Shown one piece after another: positions 47,497-55,961 of a stretch of 64,000 nucleotides of DNA; within the stretch, counting starts at the first letter, position 1; the number at the start of each line of letters is the position of its first letter. A program made the translations under genes and the position numbers. Below the pieces are notes generated by a model that saw only the letters and a list, made by a program, of their open reading frames with translations, ran no database searches and had not been told where the DNA came from. Source of the DNA: a virus; the IMG/VR virus record IMGVR_UViG_3300049027_000085, positions 1 to 64,000 of that record; one strand, 5' to 3'.

Positions 47497-47821
47497 GAAG
47501 AACTGGGGGGACGAGGTGAGGGACAGGATCGGCCAGATGCCCACGCGTCAGGCCGTCACACCGTTCCACGTGCAGCGCGAGGGCAGGAAGCCGAGGTACA
47601 GCGACCACGAGCTCGGGTCAGCGCCCCCCGTGACCGTGGATGCGCTGGGGCGGGCCGCTGACCGTGCCGCGGAGATCCAGAGGTCTTACCACATCTTCGG
47701 CGACGGCTACAGCGGCGTGGTCTATGAGGAGCGGACCGTGTACTCGGACCCCACCCCGGAGGTCAAGCTCGTGCCGTTGGAGACGGTCGCGCCGAGGCAG
47801 AGGCGGGTCAGGACGGCATAA
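47489..47821 (+). CDS. Hypothetical protein with RRVRT tail
   Basis: A 110-residue protein from GTG 47489, overlapping the previous stop. The middle is mixed (TVDALGRAADRAAEIQRSYH, VVYEERTVYSDPTPEVKL). It ends VAPRQRRVRTA, a member of the shared C-terminal tail. No family is recognised. It lies in the terminase region. Confidence 0.55.
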   Translation: MAKKNWGDEVRDRIGQMPTRQAVTPFHVQREGRKPRYSDHELGSAPPVTVDALGRAADRAAEIQRSYHIFGDGYSGVVYEERTVYSDPTPEVKLVPLETVAPRQRRVRTA

Positions 47822-47876
47822 GGAAGCATCACAGACAGGACAGAAGGCGCGTCTCGGCGCGTCCAGGGGAGAGACA

Positions 47877-48536
47877 ATGGCGTACAGACCGACACAAGAG
47901 GACCTCAACCAGGTCGCTGAACTGGCCACGATACTGGGCGGCTACGCCCGTGAGGAGGTGGGGTGGCGCGACTGCGCCGGCTTCCAGATCTTGTGGGACC
48001 AAGGTTTACAGCACTACAAGATCAAGCTGAGGGGCCGTGCCGATGCCTACCCCTGCACGAGGATCCTGAGCCTCTCGACGCTCCGCAACATGATCACCGG
48101 GAGGGGCGACCCGTCGGCCGTGATCAGGGACATGTGGGACCAGGTACGGATGGAGCAGCGCGCGGTCGGCAACAGGGTGTCCGGCACGCCGGTCGTCGAG
48201 GACCCGAGTGTGCCTGAGGGACAGGTATACGGCGTGACCAGCCCCAGCCAGCAAGCGGCGCTGCGGAACCTCGGCTACACCGGCGGCGACCCGGTCGGGC
48301 TCGGCGGCTACAACTATCAACCGCTTCGACTCACTGCTGAGGAACGTGAGCGGATGGAGCAGCGCAGGCTCGAGAGGGAGGAGTCGGCCCGTGTCCGTGA
48401 GGCGCAGCGCCAGCGACAGGCCCAGGAGGAGCAGATGCGGCGTGAAGAGGAGGCGATCCAGCGCGAGGTGCGGAGGATCGAGAACGAGGTCAAGCAGGTT
48501 ACAATCGGGGCGAGACGTGTTAGAGTGCGTGCCTAG
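47877..48536 (+). CDS. Hypothetical protein with RRVRV tail
   Basis: A 219-residue protein from ATG 47877. Residues 1-75 form a globular alpha/beta domain (FQILWDQGLQHYKIKLRGRA). Residues 150-205 are a long charged helix (ERMEQRRLEREESARVREAQ). The end reads TIGARRVRVRA. It lies between small and large terminase genes; a packaging accessory role is only an inference. Confidence 0.6.
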   Translation: MAYRPTQEDLNQVAELATILGGYAREEVGWRDCAGFQILWDQGLQHYKIKLRGRADAYPCTRILSLSTLRNMITGRGDPSAVIRDMWDQVRMEQRAVGNRVSGTPVVEDPSVPEGQVYGVTSPSQQAALRNLGYTGGDPVGLGGYNYQPLRLTAEERERMEQRRLEREESARVREAQRQRQAQEEQMRREEEAIQREVRRIENEVKQVTIGARRVRVRA

Positions 48537-48550
48537 GAGGCAGATCGCAC

Positions 48551-48838
48551 ATGTCAATACCGCTACCCAAGGAAGGGTTCGACTGGGGAGCCCTCGGCAA
48601 GAAGGTCGGCAAGGGCCTGACCGACGGCATGCAGGGATGGAACCAGGCCCAGCAGGGGGGCATCCAGCCGATGGGCCCTCAGGGCCCGCAACAGGGGATG
48701 ATCTTCGGCAAGCCCCAGGCCGCGGCGCCCCAGATCATGCCCTACCAGCCCCAGGACTACATGAGGCGCGTCCAGATGAACCCGCTCATGAGCAAGCTAA
48801 GGCTGACCGCCCCCGACCTGACAGGCGGACTCTACTGA
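48551..48838 (+). CDS. Small Pro/Gln-rich virion-type protein
   Basis: A 95-residue protein with a ribosome site (TAGGAGG). It is Gly/Pro/Gln/Met-rich and low-complexity (GPQGPQQGM), as in small structural or head-completion proteins. It ends 5 bases before the large terminase gene. No family is recognised. Confidence 0.55.
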   Translation: MSIPLPKEGFDWGALGKKVGKGLTDGMQGWNQAQQGGIQPMGPQGPQQGMIFGKPQAAAPQIMPYQPQDYMRRVQMNPLMSKLRLTAPDLTGGLY

Positions 48839-48843
48839 TCTAG

Positions 48844-50661
48844 ATGTTCGACCTGGACTCCTACGTCAACGAGGTGATGACCAGGGAGGCCCTGTCCTCG
48901 GGCGTGGGCTTCCACCGGTCCACCTTCAGCCCGCACATCCCGACCCCCAGGCAGCAGATGTTCCTCGACCTCCGCGACGAGATCGAGGCGTTCTACGGCG
49001 GAGCGGCCGGCGGCGGCAAGTCCGACGCGCTGCTCATGGCAGCGCTCGAGTACGTCCACATCGAGGGCTACGCCGCGATCCTCTTCAGAAAGACGCACAC
49101 CGACCTCGCGAAGCCGGGCGCCCTGATGGACAGGTCGCACTCGTGGCTGACGGGGCACGCCCACTGGGACGGGCAGAAGAAGACCTGGACCTTCCCCGGA
49201 GGGGGGAGGATCGTGTTCGGCTACCTCGACACGGAGAACACCAAGTACCGCTACCAGTCGGACGAGTACCAGTTCATAGGGTTCGACGAGCTCACCCACT
49301 TCACCGAGAGTCAGTACACATACATGTTCAGCCGCCTCAGGAAGCCCGAGTCAGGGCCGCTCAGTGAGGTGCCGCTCCGCATGAGGGCGGGGTCGAACCC
49401 GCCGCAGGACGCGGGCGGCCTCTGGGTGAAGAGGCGGTTCGTGCCCAAGTGGTTCAAGCCTGAGGACGCTGAGCAGCCCCGTGTGATCGAGCAGCAGTAC
49501 CTCGACGAGGAGACGGGGGAGACGAAGAAGACCTACTTCGTGCCGGCCAGGCTCGACGACAACCCGCACGTCGACAGGGCCGCCTACCGCAAGTCGCTGG
49601 GCTTCCTCGACGCGGTGACACGCGCCCAGCTGCTCAGGGGCGACTGGCACATCCAGCTCCAGGGCGACATCCTGTTCGACTGGAAGGAGAGCCACGTGAT
49701 CGTGCCTTGGAGCAGGTTCATGAGGGTCCTGCGGCTCCAGCAGAAGAAGATCCCGATGAACTGGCAGCTGGGCATCTTCCAGGACTGGGGCGCAACGCAC
49801 GAGCACCCCTGCATAACTGGCTGGTTCGCCACCGCCGCTGAGAACACCCCGCCTGTACGGTTCAGGGACCCGACCGGCAGGCTGGTCTACGAGGTGCCCA
49901 TCGCTGGGACGGTGTTCTGGTACCGGACCCACATACGGACGGTCAAGGTGAAGGCCAGCTCGGTCAAGAAAGAGATCGTGGGCTACATGGTCCCCGACAA
50001 CGAGGTGGCGCGCTGCAACACGTGGGAGATGAGCCACGAGGCCAACTCCGAGCGGAACGAGTACAACGACACGGACGACGAGACCGGCATCAGCCTGCCG
50101 TTCACCAACTGGGACGTGGGTAAAAGACGCGGCATCGAGCAGCTTAAGTCGGCGATCGCCCCGAGGCACGTCCACGAGCCGCACCCGTTCAACCCGGGGG
50201 TGTGGGGCAGGCCCAAGCTGATCATACTCGTCGACGACGACCAGGAGCAGATGGCGGACGAGGTGCTGGACGGGTGGGACCGCGGCCAGTCGAGGGTGAG
50301 GGCGGAGGCGCCGGCCTACAAGTGGAACACGCCGAAGTCCGGCGACGTGCCCACCAAGCTCGAGCCGTTCCCCTTGTTCAACGACGCGATGGACGTCGCC
50401 CGCGGCGCGGCTGCGAGCCTGTGGCCCGAGCCGGAGGAGCTGACCGCCCAGGAGGTGCTCGACCGAAACGTCCAAGAGCGCATGTTAGCGGAGGGTTTAC
50501 AACGCACAGAAGAACATGGTACTGTGCCAGAGGGGCGGCAGATCGCACACGCGATCGTTCGTGCGCAGGAGGTGCGCAAGCTTCAGTCCCAGTACGACAT
50601 CGACGAGTTCGGGTTCGACAAGGAGCCGGACGAGGTCTCAGACATAGGCGAAGGTTGGTAG
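48844..50661 (+). CDS. terL: Terminase large subunit
   Basis: A 605-residue ATPase-nuclease that packages DNA into the prohead. Walker A GGAAGGGKS (52-60), Walker B YQFIGFDELT (Asp148-Glu149), coupling motif region RMRAGSNPPQ. The RNase H-fold nuclease half includes FQDWGATHEHPCITGWF and ILVDDDQEQMADEV. It acts with the small subunit at 46284 and the portal at 57232. Confidence 0.93.
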   Translation: MFDLDSYVNEVMTREALSSGVGFHRSTFSPHIPTPRQQMFLDLRDEIEAFYGGAAGGGKSDALLMAALEYVHIEGYAAILFRKTHTDLAKPGALMDRSHSWLTGHAHWDGQKKTWTFPGGGRIVFGYLDTENTKYRYQSDEYQFIGFDELTHFTESQYTYMFSRLRKPESGPLSEVPLRMRAGSNPPQDAGGLWVKRRFVPKWFKPEDAEQPRVIEQQYLDEETGETKKTYFVPARLDDNPHVDRAAYRKSLGFLDAVTRAQLLRGDWHIQLQGDILFDWKESHVIVPWSRFMRVLRLQQKKIPMNWQLGIFQDWGATHEHPCITGWFATAAENTPPVRFRDPTGRLVYEVPIAGTVFWYRTHIRTVKVKASSVKKEIVGYMVPDNEVARCNTWEMSHEANSERNEYNDTDDETGISLPFTNWDVGKRRGIEQLKSAIAPRHVHEPHPFNPGVWGRPKLIILVDDDQEQMADEVLDGWDRGQSRVRAEAPAYKWNTPKSGDVPTKLEPFPLFNDAMDVARGAAASLWPEPEELTAQEVLDRNVQERMLAEGLQRTEEHGTVPEGRQIAHAIVRAQEVRKLQSQYDIDEFGFDKEPDEVSDIGEGW

Positions 50662-50682
50662 TTCTGCATTCTCTGACAGACC

Positions 50683-52506
50683 ATGAGCGAGATAAACGTT
50701 GCTGCTGGGACCGTAGACGTTACCCTTCCAGAGGGTGATCAAGGCGATCTCGTCCTCAGGATCTACAACAAGAAGACCTTTATATCCAGCACCGGGGAGA
50801 CGGTCCTCGGCACCCCTTTTCTGGGGCCAGCTTATTACAAGGACGTGCCCTGTACCTACGTTGACGGCGTCCTCAGCTATGAAAGTTTCACCATAGACTC
50901 CACCGAGGACGCGATCCTCGACGAGCGCGGCACCAGCTACGCCATCGCGGTCTTTAACGCCGACACGTACCTCTACCGCCTTTACAACCGCCTCAGGGTG
51001 CCCGACGACCCACCGGACACCACCCTTTCAGCGATCGCCGATTTCTCAAGCGACTGGGTCGCCACACCGGGCGGCGGGCGGCTCAACGGCAACATCTATT
51101 CGACCCCGGGGACCATCGGGGAGCTTATCGAGATCCTCATAGACGGGTTCACGGAGTTGGGTGCGCAGTTCATCGACGGGGTCGCCCCGACCGTCCCGAC
51201 CGGACTCGCCGCGACGGTGCTGTCCGGCACCAGCATCAAGCTGGACTGGCTCGCCTCCACGGACGACACCGGGGTGGCCGGCTACGAGCTCTCCATCGAC
51301 GGCGGGGCGGCGATCGACCTCGGGGACGTCCTGACCTCCACGCGCACCGGCCTGACCAGCGGGACCACGTACCAGTACCGCGTGCGGGCGTACGACGCGG
51401 CGGGGAACCGCTCCGCGTACTGCACGGCGGTCCCGGCGACCACGAGCGACACGGACGCCCCGAGTGTCCCCGTGATGACGGCCCCGAGCGGCGTCGGGGA
51501 ATCGCAGATCACGTTCAACTGGAACGCCTCGACGGATAACGTCGGGGTGACCGGGTACGACCTGCAGGTCGCGACGGACGCGGGGTTCACCAGCATCGTC
51601 TCGACGCACAACCTTGGGGCGGTGCTCACCTACACCAAGACGGGGCTGAACCCGTCCACCACGTATTACGCCCGCGTGCGGGCCCACGACGCGGTGCCGA
51701 ACAACTCCGCCTACTCCTCCTCGACGAACGCGACGACCACCGCGGACGCGACCGCCCCGACCGTCCCGACGATGTCTGCGGCGACCGGGATCACCGACAC
51801 CGAGATCACCTGGAACTGGACCGCCGCGACCGACAACGTCGCCGTGACGGGGTACGACCTGCAGGTCGCGGAGGACGCCGGTTTCAGCGTCAACCTCTCG
51901 ACGCACAACCTTGGGGCGGTGCTCACCTACACTTCCACGGGGCTCGACCCGTCGACGCAGTACTTCGCTCGGGTGCGGGCCCACGACGCGATCCCCAACA
52001 ATTCCGCTTACTCCACGGAGACGGACGCCACGACCGACGCCCCGCCGGTGCCTTCATTGTGGGAAACGATCGGCGCGAACTGGACGGAAGATCCGGGCGA
52101 CAAATCGATCACGGCGACGTCTTCCTCGTTCGCGGGGGTGACCCATACCGTGCTGCCGAAGTTCAACGACATCGGTGACCGCATCGATATGGAATGCCTG
52201 GCGGACGGCGGTAATGCGGGTTCGATCGGCAGCTACGTTCTGACCGATTCGCTCGCGAAGACCGCGACGCTTATCGCTACGGGCTCTATAAACTCCACGG
52301 ACGAACCCGTACAGTTCCCCGCACCGTGGACCGTCGGGGACGTTGTGCGACTCGAAAAAACAGGAGCGACCCAGTTCACCCGTTACATCAACGGGGCGGA
52401 CCCCGTGGTGATAACCCAAGCCCTCACGGGCGAGGTGGAACTAACGTGGCAGTCACAGACGGTCACGGGTGCGTCGGGGGCGAATCCGGTCAGCAACATC
52501 AGCTAA
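50683..52506 (+). CDS. Tail-fibre-like protein with three fibronectin type III domains
   Basis: A 607-residue protein. The N-terminal 170 residues are beta-rich and may attach to the tail. Three FN3 domains follow (about 168-260, 262-360, 361-450), each with a Trp-x-(A/S)-(S/A)-TD core and TxYxxRVRA(Y/H)D strand; the second and third share a 35-nt exact DNA repeat. The C-terminal 150 residues form another beta domain. FN3 repeats on phage particles are thought to bind surface glycans. Start ATG follows the terminase stop by 21 bases. Confidence 0.8.
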   Translation: MSEINVAAGTVDVTLPEGDQGDLVLRIYNKKTFISSTGETVLGTPFLGPAYYKDVPCTYVDGVLSYESFTIDSTEDAILDERGTSYAIAVFNADTYLYRLYNRLRVPDDPPDTTLSAIADFSSDWVATPGGGRLNGNIYSTPGTIGELIEILIDGFTELGAQFIDGVAPTVPTGLAATVLSGTSIKLDWLASTDDTGVAGYELSIDGGAAIDLGDVLTSTRTGLTSGTTYQYRVRAYDAAGNRSAYCTAVPATTSDTDAPSVPVMTAPSGVGESQITFNWNASTDNVGVTGYDLQVATDAGFTSIVSTHNLGAVLTYTKTGLNPSTTYYARVRAHDAVPNNSAYSSSTNATTTADATAPTVPTMSAATGITDTEITWNWTAATDNVAVTGYDLQVAEDAGFSVNLSTHNLGAVLTYTSTGLDPSTQYFARVRAHDAIPNNSAYSTETDATTDAPPVPSLWETIGANWTEDPGDKSITATSSSFAGVTHTVLPKFNDIGDRIDMECLADGGNAGSIGSYVLTDSLAKTATLIATGSINSTDEPVQFPAPWTVGDVVRLEKTGATQFTRYINGADPVVITQALTGEVELTWQSQTVTGASGANPVSNIS

Positions 52507-52509
52507 TTT

Positions 52510-54123
52510 ATGGCAACTCTCAGGGAATATCTTTTGGACGACGAGATGCCCGACGGCGGGCCTGGCGGATCTGTGGATTGGGGCGACGTCGGCGGCAGCC
52601 TTCAAGACCAGGCCGACCTTGCGGCGGCGTTGGACGCCAAGCAGCCGAACCTGGTCTCCGGCACTCACGTCAAGACCATCAACGGATCGAGCATCGTCGG
52701 GGCCGGGAACCTGACCATCGAGACGGGCGGAGCGGACGGGGTGCAGGACTACGCATTGGAGTTCGTCGCGGAGGTCGAGCGGATCCCCGGTAGTGCGAAT
52801 TACAACGCCCACAACGCCTTTTTCGGTGAGTTCTTCCCGCCTTCAACGATGCTGGGCGACTGCTGGTGGGAGTTCATCTTTATGTCCGCCCCGGAGAACA
52901 CGCAGGGGGTGATCTGCGACATCTCGCACGGGGGGAACCACCCGGTCCTGCTGGAATCCCTCGGGGACGAAACGGGGCAGACGCTGTACGGGAACCTGTA
53001 CGACGGCACGATGCCGCTGACGGAGGCTTCCGGGAAGGACATATTCGCCCCGGACACCATCCACCACGGCGTGTACGCGGTGTTCGGGCAATACCTTTAC
53101 GTCTACCTCGACGGGGTGATGGGGGCCAAAACGCAGTTCGACGGGACGCGGCAGACCGGAATCCTCGACACGGACGGGTACCTGTACCTCGGGGCGAGCG
53201 GGGAGCACCAACAGTTCATCGGGCGGATACTTCGTGCGAGAGCGTTCGAGTCGGAGGCAAACGGCGGGTTCGGCTTGCCCTTCGCGTCGGCCCCAGGGGC
53301 CTTCGTCCCCGAGAGGGTGTTCGGGGACGTGTGGAATGAGGTAGCGTGCGTCTGGAACGTCGATCTGACGCGTCCATCTAAGAAGATCATCGACACATCT
53401 GGCGGTATTGACGGTAAGCCTCACTCAGGATTTAGGTCACTCTCGCTAGGATCGCAAAGCTGGCCCGAAGAACACCTCCCGCAATTCGTGCCGACCCCGT
53501 TCGTGCTGCCGACGTACACGGGAACGCCCGCGGCGGTACCGGCGGGAGCGGACATCTTCGACGATTTCTCCGACGACAACCGCACGCATTTTGCGAACTA
53601 CGACGCCACGTTCACCTACTCGTACCCGTCCATCGCGCAAGGACGAACCGCACGAGTCGGAGGCACTTGGGTTGGCGATGTGATGACGCATCCGCCTATC
53701 GGCATCCTTGAGGGCCACGCCGTGCCGCTCGGCGGGGACCCGAACGCTTACCAGATCGCACGGATGCCGACGCCTGGTTCGGCTACCGACTACACCATCG
53801 AGGTGGACACAGGCTACCGCGGCGGGTGCGCCGTGATCGTGCGGTGGCAGGATTCCGACAACTACCTGATGGCGTTGCTGGAGCCGACCGGCATCAGCTT
53901 CAAGGAAGTGCTCGCCGGGGTGCAGACGTTCAGCTCCACCACGGCGGTGAGCAACCCGGACTGGACCACCGCGACGGTGGAAACGGTCGGGGACACGACG
54001 ACCGTGACCATCGGGGCGAACGTCGCGACGCACACCGAGGCGGCTTTGGCCTCGGGGACAACCGTGGGGTTCGGGCTGGCCCCTCTTCAAAGATTAAAAT
54101 CAATCGCGGTGTACGAACTGTAA
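52510..54123 (+). CDS. Tail fibre / receptor-binding protein with lectin-like domain
   Basis: A 537-residue protein. Residues 35-75 carry the common fibre motif AKQPNLVSGTHVKTINGSSI. Residues 85-260 look like a laminin-G/concanavalin fold (LDGVMGAKTQFDG, DGYLYLGAS). The C-terminal third is another beta-sandwich (DNYLMALLEPTGISFKEV). Same motif occurs in the signal-peptide fibre at 1979, so both probably belong to the host-binding apparatus. Confidence 0.72.
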   Translation: MATLREYLLDDEMPDGGPGGSVDWGDVGGSLQDQADLAAALDAKQPNLVSGTHVKTINGSSIVGAGNLTIETGGADGVQDYALEFVAEVERIPGSANYNAHNAFFGEFFPPSTMLGDCWWEFIFMSAPENTQGVICDISHGGNHPVLLESLGDETGQTLYGNLYDGTMPLTEASGKDIFAPDTIHHGVYAVFGQYLYVYLDGVMGAKTQFDGTRQTGILDTDGYLYLGASGEHQQFIGRILRARAFESEANGGFGLPFASAPGAFVPERVFGDVWNEVACVWNVDLTRPSKKIIDTSGGIDGKPHSGFRSLSLGSQSWPEEHLPQFVPTPFVLPTYTGTPAAVPAGADIFDDFSDDNRTHFANYDATFTYSYPSIAQGRTARVGGTWVGDVMTHPPIGILEGHAVPLGGDPNAYQIARMPTPGSATDYTIEVDTGYRGGCAVIVRWQDSDNYLMALLEPTGISFKEVLAGVQTFSSTTAVSNPDWTTATVETVGDTTTVTIGANVATHTEAALASGTTVGFGLAPLQRLKSIAVYEL

Positions 54124-54165
54124 GGACAAGGGGGTTATGAGCATCGATGAAAAGAGGAGGTTAAC

Positions 54166-54348
54166 ATGACACTGGTACAATTCATCGTCACACTGGTCAT
54201 ACTCGGCATCGTCTGGTACCTCGCCCTGAGATACCTGCCGCTTCCGGACATCGTCAAAACGGTGTTGAACATAGTGGGCGTGCTCGTGGTAATATTCTTA
54301 GTGTTGGCGCTCTTCGGGGTGATGCCAATTCCGTTCGACGTTAAGTAA
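54166..54348 (+). CDS. Small membrane protein, two helices
   Basis: A 60-residue protein of two transmembrane helices (5-25 and 30-52) with PLPDIVKT between. The layout is common in small phage membrane proteins (Thivi_2564-like). A 10-codon frame (54137-54169) with its own ribosome site overlaps its start and could couple translation. Confidence 0.65.
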   Translation: MTLVQFIVTLVILGIVWYLALRYLPLPDIVKTVLNIVGVLVVIFLVLALFGVMPIPFDVK

Positions 54349-54361
54349 GGAGGTTAAGGTT

Positions 54362-54676
54362 ATGGCTTCAGCTGTATTCCCTGACAGAGTTCAGGAATCT
54401 AAAAGGTGGGGCGGTTGGCTCAACTGGGCTAAACGCGCAGGTGTGATCACGGATGCCCTGGTGGCGGCCAATGCGACGGTCACGGGTCTTAAAACGGCGG
54501 TGGACGCGCAGAGCGTGCCCGCTGAGCAGCGCCCGATGCTCACCTATGTCAAGCTAGCGCTCAGCCGTGCGCTGAGCATGGGTCAGATCAGTGAGACCCA
54601 CGGCCAGACGACCGTGGCGGGCCTCGTGGCCCAGGGGGACGCCTCGACGACCCACATGCAGGGCTATTACGGTTAA
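54362..54676 (+). CDS. Hypothetical protein
   Basis: A 104-residue helical protein with a Trp-rich start (RWGGWLNWAKRAGV) and Ala/Thr-rich middle. Ribosome site AAGGAGGTTAAGG precedes ATG. No family is recognised. It ends before a GC-rich dyad. Confidence 0.55.
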   Translation: MASAVFPDRVQESKRWGGWLNWAKRAGVITDALVAANATVTGLKTAVDAQSVPAEQRPMLTYVKLALSRALSMGQISETHGQTTVAGLVAQGDASTTHMQGYYG

Positions 54677-54708
54677 CCGGTGAAAATGGGGATTGCCGCC
54701 GGTTAAGA

Positions 54709-54741
54709 GGGTCCGTGTTGAATCGAGGGACGCACGGGCCC
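54709..54741 (+). terminator. Intergenic hairpin, no clear T-run
   Basis: GGGTCCGTG pairs with CACGGGCCC, 8 of 9 positions, around a 15-nt loop. Only weak T residues follow. It lies before the outer-membrane protein gene and may separate expression units. Confidence 0.3.
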
Positions 54742-54766
54742 GCTAATCAATTCAAAGGAGACAGTT

Positions 54767-55402
54767 ATGACGTTCGTAAGATCAACAGGGGCCATGCTCC
54801 TTCTCATTCTGATGACCTGTGGCGTGTTTTCTCAGACAGCGGACAGCCCACGTCATGTCGTGGCCGTAACGGCGACCTACACGCGCGCAGACTTCAACAT
54901 CAAGAACTTCCAGGGCGAGTTCACCTCGGTCGACGCCGAACGGGACTCCCCGGGGTTCGACGTCAGCTACACCCACTTTCCGACCAGCTCCCCGCTCACC
55001 GTCGGTATGGCCACGGGCGCTAGTTTCGAGAACAGAGAGATCGACGAGGTGTACTCGTGCGGGTCGGGATGCGTCGCCACCAACGGCGGGACGTCCAAGG
55101 TCGCGAAGGCGTACTTCCAATATGAAATGGGGCTCGCTAAACGCACCGGGGCGGTGCAGCCCGCTGTCGTCGGGGTGATCGGCGTGGACCGCTCGAACTT
55201 CGGCGGCGTGTCGTTCGTGAACAACAACCTCGTCCAGGTCGGCAGCGGGTCACGGTTCTACTACGGGGCCAAGGGGCTGGTCGACTTCCGGCTAGGCAAG
55301 AAGGTCTACCTGCGGACCGGGCTGCAGGTCACGAACGCGTTCAACTCAGATGTGAGGCAGCTCGACGTGCAGGGTCAGGCAGGCCTGGCCTTCAAGTGGT
55401 GA
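54767..55402 (+). CDS. Outer-membrane beta-barrel protein with signal peptide
   Basis: A 211-residue protein. Residues 1-23 are a signal peptide (MLLLILMTCGVFS). The rest shows alternating hydrophobic strands of a small 8-stranded barrel (VVAVTATYTRADFNI, FDVSYTHFP, FYYGAKGLVDFRLG, VYLRTGLQV) and ends AGLAFKW with a C-terminal aromatic recognised by the Bam complex. Phage-encoded Lom/OmpX-like barrels alter the infected cell surface, for example by masking receptors. This strongly implies a Gram-negative host. Ribosome site AAAGGAGAC. Confidence 0.8.
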   Translation: MTFVRSTGAMLLLILMTCGVFSQTADSPRHVVAVTATYTRADFNIKNFQGEFTSVDAERDSPGFDVSYTHFPTSSPLTVGMATGASFENREIDEVYSCGSGCVATNGGTSKVAKAYFQYEMGLAKRTGAVQPAVVGVIGVDRSNFGGVSFVNNNLVQVGSGSRFYYGAKGLVDFRLGKKVYLRTGLQVTNAFNSDVRQLDVQGQAGLAFKW

Positions 55403-55407
55403 CCGTT

Positions 55408-55959
55408 ATGAGGGAAACGAAACTCACGTTCGCGGTGATCTCGTTCGCCGTAGCTGTTCTGGTCGTGTTGATCGGGTTCGGCTGCGGCGACACCGACGTC
55501 CCGACAGGCGGCAGGACCCTCACCACGCCGGCCGGCGCGAGGGTCGTCCGGTTGAGCGGGCCTGAGCTCGACATGGAGACGGCGAACAACATAGACGCTC
55601 AGATCAGCCGCCTCAACACGGTCGCCAAGCAGGTGGGCCTTGAGAAAGACCCGCCGAAGAACTACGTGTTCCCCCAGCACAGCGACTACGTGATCGAGCT
55701 CGTCGAAGCTAAGGGCTGCGAGGCGCCCTACGGCTTCGTCACCGAGGGTCCAGGCTACGGAACGCCCACCATCTGCGTGGCCGGAAGGTACTACCCTGAG
55801 ACGAACCGGATCCGGACCACGGTTGCGGCGATCAACCAGACGCGTGCGCTCCAGTATGAGGGCGAGCACTTCGGCCTGAGGCTGAACGACCGTGAGGAGT
55901 ACCTGCGCACGCTGAACCACCTGACCGGGCCGCCGCACCCGGTCCTGGGGAGGGAGTGA
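55408..55959 (+). CDS. Secreted or lipoprotein-like protein, unknown
   Basis: A 183-residue protein started at ATG 55408 (GTG 55396 is an alternative). A hydrophobic N-terminus ends LVVLIGFGCGDTD; Cys26 could be lipidated, though position -3 is Gly, so the lipobox is imperfect. The mature part contains YEGEHFGLRLNDREEY, with conserved-looking Glu and His that might bind metal. It sits between outer-membrane barrel and papain-like genes, suggesting an envelope module. Confidence 0.55.
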   Translation: MRETKLTFAVISFAVAVLVVLIGFGCGDTDVPTGGRTLTTPAGARVVRLSGPELDMETANNIDAQISRLNTVAKQVGLEKDPPKNYVFPQHSDYVIELVEAKGCEAPYGFVTEGPGYGTPTICVAGRYYPETNRIRTTVAAINQTRALQYEGEHFGLRLNDREEYLRTLNHLTGPPHPVLGRE

Positions 55960-55961
55960 CC

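Noticed and set aside
49351-50475. A 374-codon minus-strand frame
   Set aside because: Antisense to the large terminase; Arg/Val/His-rich with no recognisable domain.
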